From Bin87 sp965203195 (lineage in GTDB: Bacteria > Chloroflexota > Dehalococcoidia > Lucifugimonadales > UBA3495), in assembly GCA_965203195.1 (NCBI GenBank), contig OZ241860.1, positions 1,426,001 to 1,490,000 on the forward strand: 64,000 nucleotides of DNA, read 5' to 3'. The position numbers and the translations under genes were made by a program. How positions within the stretch are numbered: the first letter of the stretch is position 1; every line of letters begins with the position of its first letter. Below the pieces are notes generated by a model. The model was not told the origin of the DNA, did not search any database, and saw only the letters and a list, made by a program, of their open reading frames with translations. Below are positions 14,401 to 20,400 of the stretch, one piece after another.

Positions 14401-17400
14401 CCGGTTGGGGAAGGCGCGCGCGTAGCCGGCGGCGTCGCCGGCGCTTTTGTGGACGTCGCCCACCTGCGACGTCGCCTCCACCTCCGGGTCCACCGCGCCG
14501 TCGCCGTCCAGATCCCAGCGCATGGCATTCAGCTGCGCCAGGTTGCGGATTTCAATGAGGCCGTCGCCGTCGCTGTCATAGCTGACGGTAACCGCATTCA
14601 CCTTGTGCGCGGCCTGGGCCGTAGCCAGGGTATCGGGCAGGGCATAGTTCACGGACGACCGCCCAAATGCTCCCGCCAGAGTGGCCGCGGCGGCAATGGC
14701 AATGCCGTCGGAGTCCATATCGGCGGGCAGCACGGTGTAGGAAAAGTCAATCGTCCGGCCGGCGGAGTTGGCGGGCGGCGTGGCGTTGCGCGTGGCGCTG
14801 CCAATGGTCAGGGGCAGGGCCGCGCCGGAGATGACGGTGACATCCTGGGCGAAGGCCAAGCGCAGGGTGATGACATCCCCGGCGCCGTACTGCCCGTCCG
14901 GCCCGGCGCTGCTGGTGATGGTCATCGCGGTGACATTCGCCAGCTGGTCGGCGGGGTTGTGGCCGCCGTACTTCAGGCGGGGGTACTGGTTATTGCCGCC
15001 AAAGTCCCAGGCGTCGTCATCGCTGTCGGCGGCCACGCCCACATTGCCGTCCCCGTCCACATCCACATCGTCCCAGCCGGCATAGATGCTGGCCGGCGGG
15101 GGCGTGGCCGCGCCGTAGGCGGTGGGGGTTTGCAGGGCGCTGGTGGTCTGGCCGGTGGCACTGATGGCGCTGCTGCTCTGGCCGGTGGTAGTGGTGTCCC
15201 AATAGCTGTTGGTCACCGTGCTGACACTGTCATGGGCGGGTTTGAAGCCCACCAGCCCGCCGATGTCGGTGGTCGTGCCGGCGACCGGGCCGGTGGCGTA
15301 ACTGGCCCTGATGTGGGAGTTGCTGAGCGAGCCCACCAGTCCACCGACTTTTTCTGAGGTTCCGGTCACCGCGGCGGTGGAATAGCTGGCGGTCATTTGG
15401 CCGGGGATGGGATCGTCGTTTATGGTGCGCAGGTAGGTATTGTGGTAGCCGACCAGTCCGCCCACGCCCTCCTGCCCGGTGACGCGGCCGGTGGTGTACA
15501 CGGCGGTGATGGCGCCGTAGTTGATGCCGGCCAGGATGCCGGTGTAATAGGCGCCGCCGGTGACATTGGCGTTGCGGATGCCCAGCTCCATCACCTTGCC
15601 GCCGCCGCCGATGGCGCCAAAGAGGCCCGCGTCATGCCCCCCCGTGGGCCGGTTGATAAACAGGTTGTCAATTGCCTTGCCGTTGCCCTGGAAGGTGGCG
15701 CGGTAGCGGACGTCGTTGGATTCGGCTGTCTGGATGTTTTCGGGCTGTTCGCCAATGGATTCCCAGCCCTTGCCGCCGTTCCAGTAGGTATCCCCGGCGT
15801 CGGCCCGCCCGTTGCCGTTGGTGTCCAGGTTCAGGTTGGTCAGCAGCTCGTAGCCCGTGCAGGGGGATGCTGTGCCGCCGGCGTCGGAGCAGCCCTGGTG
15901 CCGTTCCCGTTTGGGGAAGGCGGCGCCATAGGCGGCGGCATCGGCGGCGCTGACCCCGGCGTCCGGGTTGCCGTTGCCGTCCAGATCCCAGCGCATCGCA
16001 TTCAGCTGCGCCAGGTTGCTGATGTCAATCAGGCCGTCATTGTCCCCATCGTAGTCCACGGTGTTCACATTCACCCGGTGGTCGGTCTGGGCGGCGGCCA
16101 GGCTGTCGGGCAGGGCGTAGTTCACCGACGACCGCCCGAAGGCGCCGGCCAGGGTGGCCGCCGCGGCCACCGCAATGCCGTCGGTGTCCACATCGGCATC
16201 GGTAACCGTATAGGAAAAGTCAATGCTGCGGCCGGCGGCGTTGGCGGCCGGCGTGGCGTTCCGGGTGTTGGCGCCAATGGTCAGGGGTACGCCGGCGCCG
16301 GCGCCGGGGTCCACATCCTGGGAGAAGGTCAGCCGGACGGTAATGGCGTCGCCGGCGTGGTACTCGGTGTCATTGCCGGCGCTGCTGGTGATGGTCATAC
16401 TGGTGACCGTGGCCAGCTGGGCGGCGGGATCCAGGCCGCCGTACTTCAGGCGCGGATACTGGCTGGCGGTTCCGAAGTCCCAGGGGTCGTCCACATCGCT
16501 GCTGCCGTCCACCTCCACATCCACATTCCAGTTGGCGTAGATGCTGGGCGGCATGTCCGTGGTCAAGCCGTAGGCGGTGGGGGTTTGCAGGGCGCTGGTG
16601 GTATGGCCGCCGGGCCGGCCGGTAGTATTGCTGTCAAAATAGTTGTTGGTCAAAGTCACCGTATTCCCCGAGTCGGCGTGGGCAACGCCGAAAAGCCCCC
16701 TTATAAGCAGGTGACTGCCTTCGCCGGCGACGGAGCCGGTGGCGTAACTGGCGGTGACCGTGCCGCCCGTTAGCCGGCCCGCCAGCCCGCCAAAGAAACT
16801 TTGGCTGCCGCCGCCGCGGCCATAGACGGACGCGGTGGAATAGCTGGCGATGACTTTCGCGCTGCCCTGGAGCCAGCCGACCAGTCCGCCGGTCCCGTCA
16901 TGCCCGTCAACGCTACCCGTAGTGTACACGGCCGCGATGACGCCGTAGCTTTTGCCGGCCAGGATGGAAGTACTGTACTGGCCGGTGATGTCGGCATTGC
17001 GGAGGCCCAGTGCGCTGACTTTGGCGCCCACGCCCAGAGAGCCAAAGAGCCCGTTATTATTCCCGGCGGGGCGGTTGATATACAGGTTGTCAATAACCTT
17101 GCCGTTGCCCAGGAAAGTGGCCCGGTAGCGGTTGTTGTTATTGAACGGCGTGGGGTCGGAACCAACGGGTGCCCAGCCCAGGCCCGCGTTCCAGTAGGCA
17201 TCGCCGGCGTCGGCCATGCCGTTGTCGTTGGTGTCAAAGTCCAGGTTCACCAGCAGTTCGTAGCCCGTGCAGGGGCCGGGGTCGGTGTCCGCGTCGGCGG
17301 TGGTGTCCGGGCAGCCCAGGGCCGGCTTGCGCTTGGGGAAGGCAGCGGCGTAGGCGGCCTTGTCGGCGGCGCTGACGCCGCTGTCCACCACGCCGTTGCC

Positions 17401-20400
17401 GTCCAGATCCCAGCGCATCGCATTCAGCTGCGCCAGGTTGCGGATTTCAATCAGCCCGTCGCCCACGCCCACATTTTCGGTGTCATAGTCAACGGTGGTC
17501 ACATTCACCCGGTGGGCGGTCTGGGCGCTGGCCAGGGTCGCGGGCAGAGTCGGGCTGGCCAGGGTGGTACTGGATCCGAAAAGGGTATAGGTATAAGAGC
17601 CGGCCAGGGCGTTGGCGGCAATGGCAATGCCGTCGCTGTCCGCATCGCCGGGTTCCACCTGGTAGGCAAAGGTGAGGGTTTGGCCGGTGGCGCCGGACGG
17701 CAGGGTGGCGGTGCGGCTGGCGCTGCCGATGGTCAGGGTCAGGCCGGCGCCGGTGTGCCCGGTGACGGCCTGGGCGAAGGACACCGCCACGCTGATGGTG
17801 TCCCCGGCGTGGTACTCGGTGTCATCCCCGGCGCTGCTGGTGATGGCAATGGCGGTAACGCCGCCGCGCTGGTCGGCCAGCCGGTGGCCGCCGTACTTCA
17901 GCGCCGGATACTGGCTGCTGCTGCCGAAGTCCCAGGGGTCGTCGTTGCTGCCGTCCCCGTCCAGGTCCATATTCCAGGCGGCGTAGATGTTGCCGGTGGC
18001 CGGGACATTGTAGGCGGTGGGGGTTTGCAGGTTGGTAGTGGATTGACCCGAGCCGCCGGCGCTGCCGCTCTGGCCGGATTTGGTGGTGTCCCAATAGCTG
18101 TTGGTAGCCGTGCCGTCGTTCAGCACATCAAGCTTGCCCACCAGCCCGCCGACGTTGGTTGTGCCGGAGACCGCGCCGGTGGCGTAACTGGCCGTGATGT
18201 CCCCAAAGTTGTTCTGGCCCACCAGCCCGCCGACTTCCTCGCTTCCGCTCACGGCGGCGGTGGAATAGCTGGCGGTGATTTTGGCGCGGACGTTGCGCTC
18301 GCTGGCGGGGATGGCGACCGGCGAGGGGAAGGCGTTGAAGCCGGCCAGTCCGCCCACGCCATCCGCCCCGCTGACGCGGCCGGCAGTGTACACAGCGATG
18401 ACTTCGCCGTAGTTGGCGCCGGCCAGGATGCCGGTGTAGTCATGGCCGGTGATATTGGCGTTGCGGAGGCCCAGGGCGATAACCTTGCCGCCGGTGCCGA
18501 TGGCGCCAAAGAGGCCCCCGTCGTCCGAAGCCCCGGTGCGGTTGCTAAACAGGTTGTCGATGACATTGCCGTTGCCGTGGAATTCGCCGCGGTAGCGGAC
18601 TCTGTTGGCGTGGGCGGTTTCGGGGTCGTCGGGCTGTTCGCCGATGGATTCCCAGCCTTTGCCGCCGTTCCAGTAGGCATCGGCGGCGTTGGCCCCGCCG
18701 CTGCCGTCGGTGTCAAAGTCCAGGTTGGCGGTCAGCTCGTAGCCCCGGCAGGGGCCGGGTTCCGTGTCGGCGTCATCCGTGTCGGGGCAGCCCATGCTGG
18801 CGGAGGGGTTGGGGAAGGCGGCGGCGTACAAGGCCCGGTTGGCGGCGCTGACGCCGCTGTCCACCGCGCCGTCCCCGTCCAGATCCCAGCGCATGGCGTT
18901 CAGCTTGGCCAGGCTGTCCACTTCAATCAGCCCGTCGCCCGCCCCGTTGTTGTCGGTGTCATAGTCATTGGTGGCCGTGACCTTGTGGCTGGCCTGGGCG
19001 GCGGACAGGTTGTCGGGCAGGGCGCGGTTGACCGACGACCGCCCGAAGGCGCCGGCCAGGGTAGCCGCGGCGGCCACGGCAATGCCGTCGGCGTCGGTGT
19101 CGGCGCTGGTAACCCGGTAGGTGAAGTCCAGGATGCGGCCGGCGGCGTCGGCGGGCAGCGTGGCCTGGCGGGTGTTGGCGCCAATGGCCAGCGGCACGCC
19201 CGCCCCGTCCCCGGGCGCCACCTCCAGGGAAAAGGTCAGCCGCAGGGTAATGGCATCGCCGGCGTTGTAGGCGTTGTCCGCGCCGGCGCTGCTGGCGAGG
19301 GTCATACTGGTGACCGTAGCCACCTGGGTGGCGGGATCCAGGCCGCCGTACTTCAGGCGGGGGTACTGGCTGGCCGTGCCGAAGTCCCAGGCGTCGTCAT
19401 CGGAGTCGGCGGCCACGCCGGCGCTGCCGTCGCCATCCACATCCACATCGTCCCAGTCCTTGTAAATGTCATCGCTGCCGCTGCCGTAGGCGGTAGGGGC
19501 TTGCAGGGCGCTGGTGGTTTGGCCCGCGCCGTAGCCGATGGTGTTGGGGCTGGTCTGGCCGACGGTATCGGTGTCCCAATAGCTGTAGTACGCCGCCGCG
19601 GCGTTGGCATTGCCGACCATTCCGCCCAGCCTGGCGCTGGGGAAGTCGCTGGCGCCGGACACGGGGCCGGTGGCGTAGCTGGCCCGGATCCCGCCGAAAT
19701 TAAAGCCGACCAGCCCGCCGGCGCCATTGAAGTCGGGGGTGGCGTGGGTCCGGGCATAAACGCTGGCGGTGGAATAGCTGGCCTTGATGTCGTCGCTAGA
19801 AGAGTGGGAACCGACCAGTCCACCCACAAGGCCCACACCGCTGACGGCGCCCGTGGTGTACACGGCGGAGATGGCGCCGCCGCTGCTGCCGGCCAGGATG
19901 CCGGTGCGCGGCCCGCCGCCGGTAACATCCGCGTTGTGAATGCCCAGGGCGCTGACTTCGGCGTACTCGTCCAGACTCAGGAACAGACCCACTGACCCCG
20001 TGCCGGTGCGGTTGATGAACAGGTTGCGGATAATCTTGCCGTTGCCCCGGAAGGTGGAGTCGTATAATCCGCCAATGGGTTCCCAGCCGGCGCCTTCGTT
20101 CCAGTAGTCATCGTCCTCGTCCACGACGCCGTCGCCGTTGGTGTCAAAGTCCAGGTTGGCGGCCAGTTCGTAGCCCACGCAGGGGCCGGGGTTGCTGTTG
20201 GAGTTGGTGTCCCCGCAGCCCAGGGACGGCAGGCGGGCGGGGAAGGCCCAGCGGTAGGCTTTGGCGTTGGCCGCGCTGACCCCGCTGTCCACGGCGCCGT
20301 TGCCGTCCAGATCCCAGCGCATGGCGTTGAGCTGCGCCAGGGTGCTGATTTCAATGAGGCCGTCGTTGTTGGCGTCATAGTCCACGGTGGTGGCATTCAC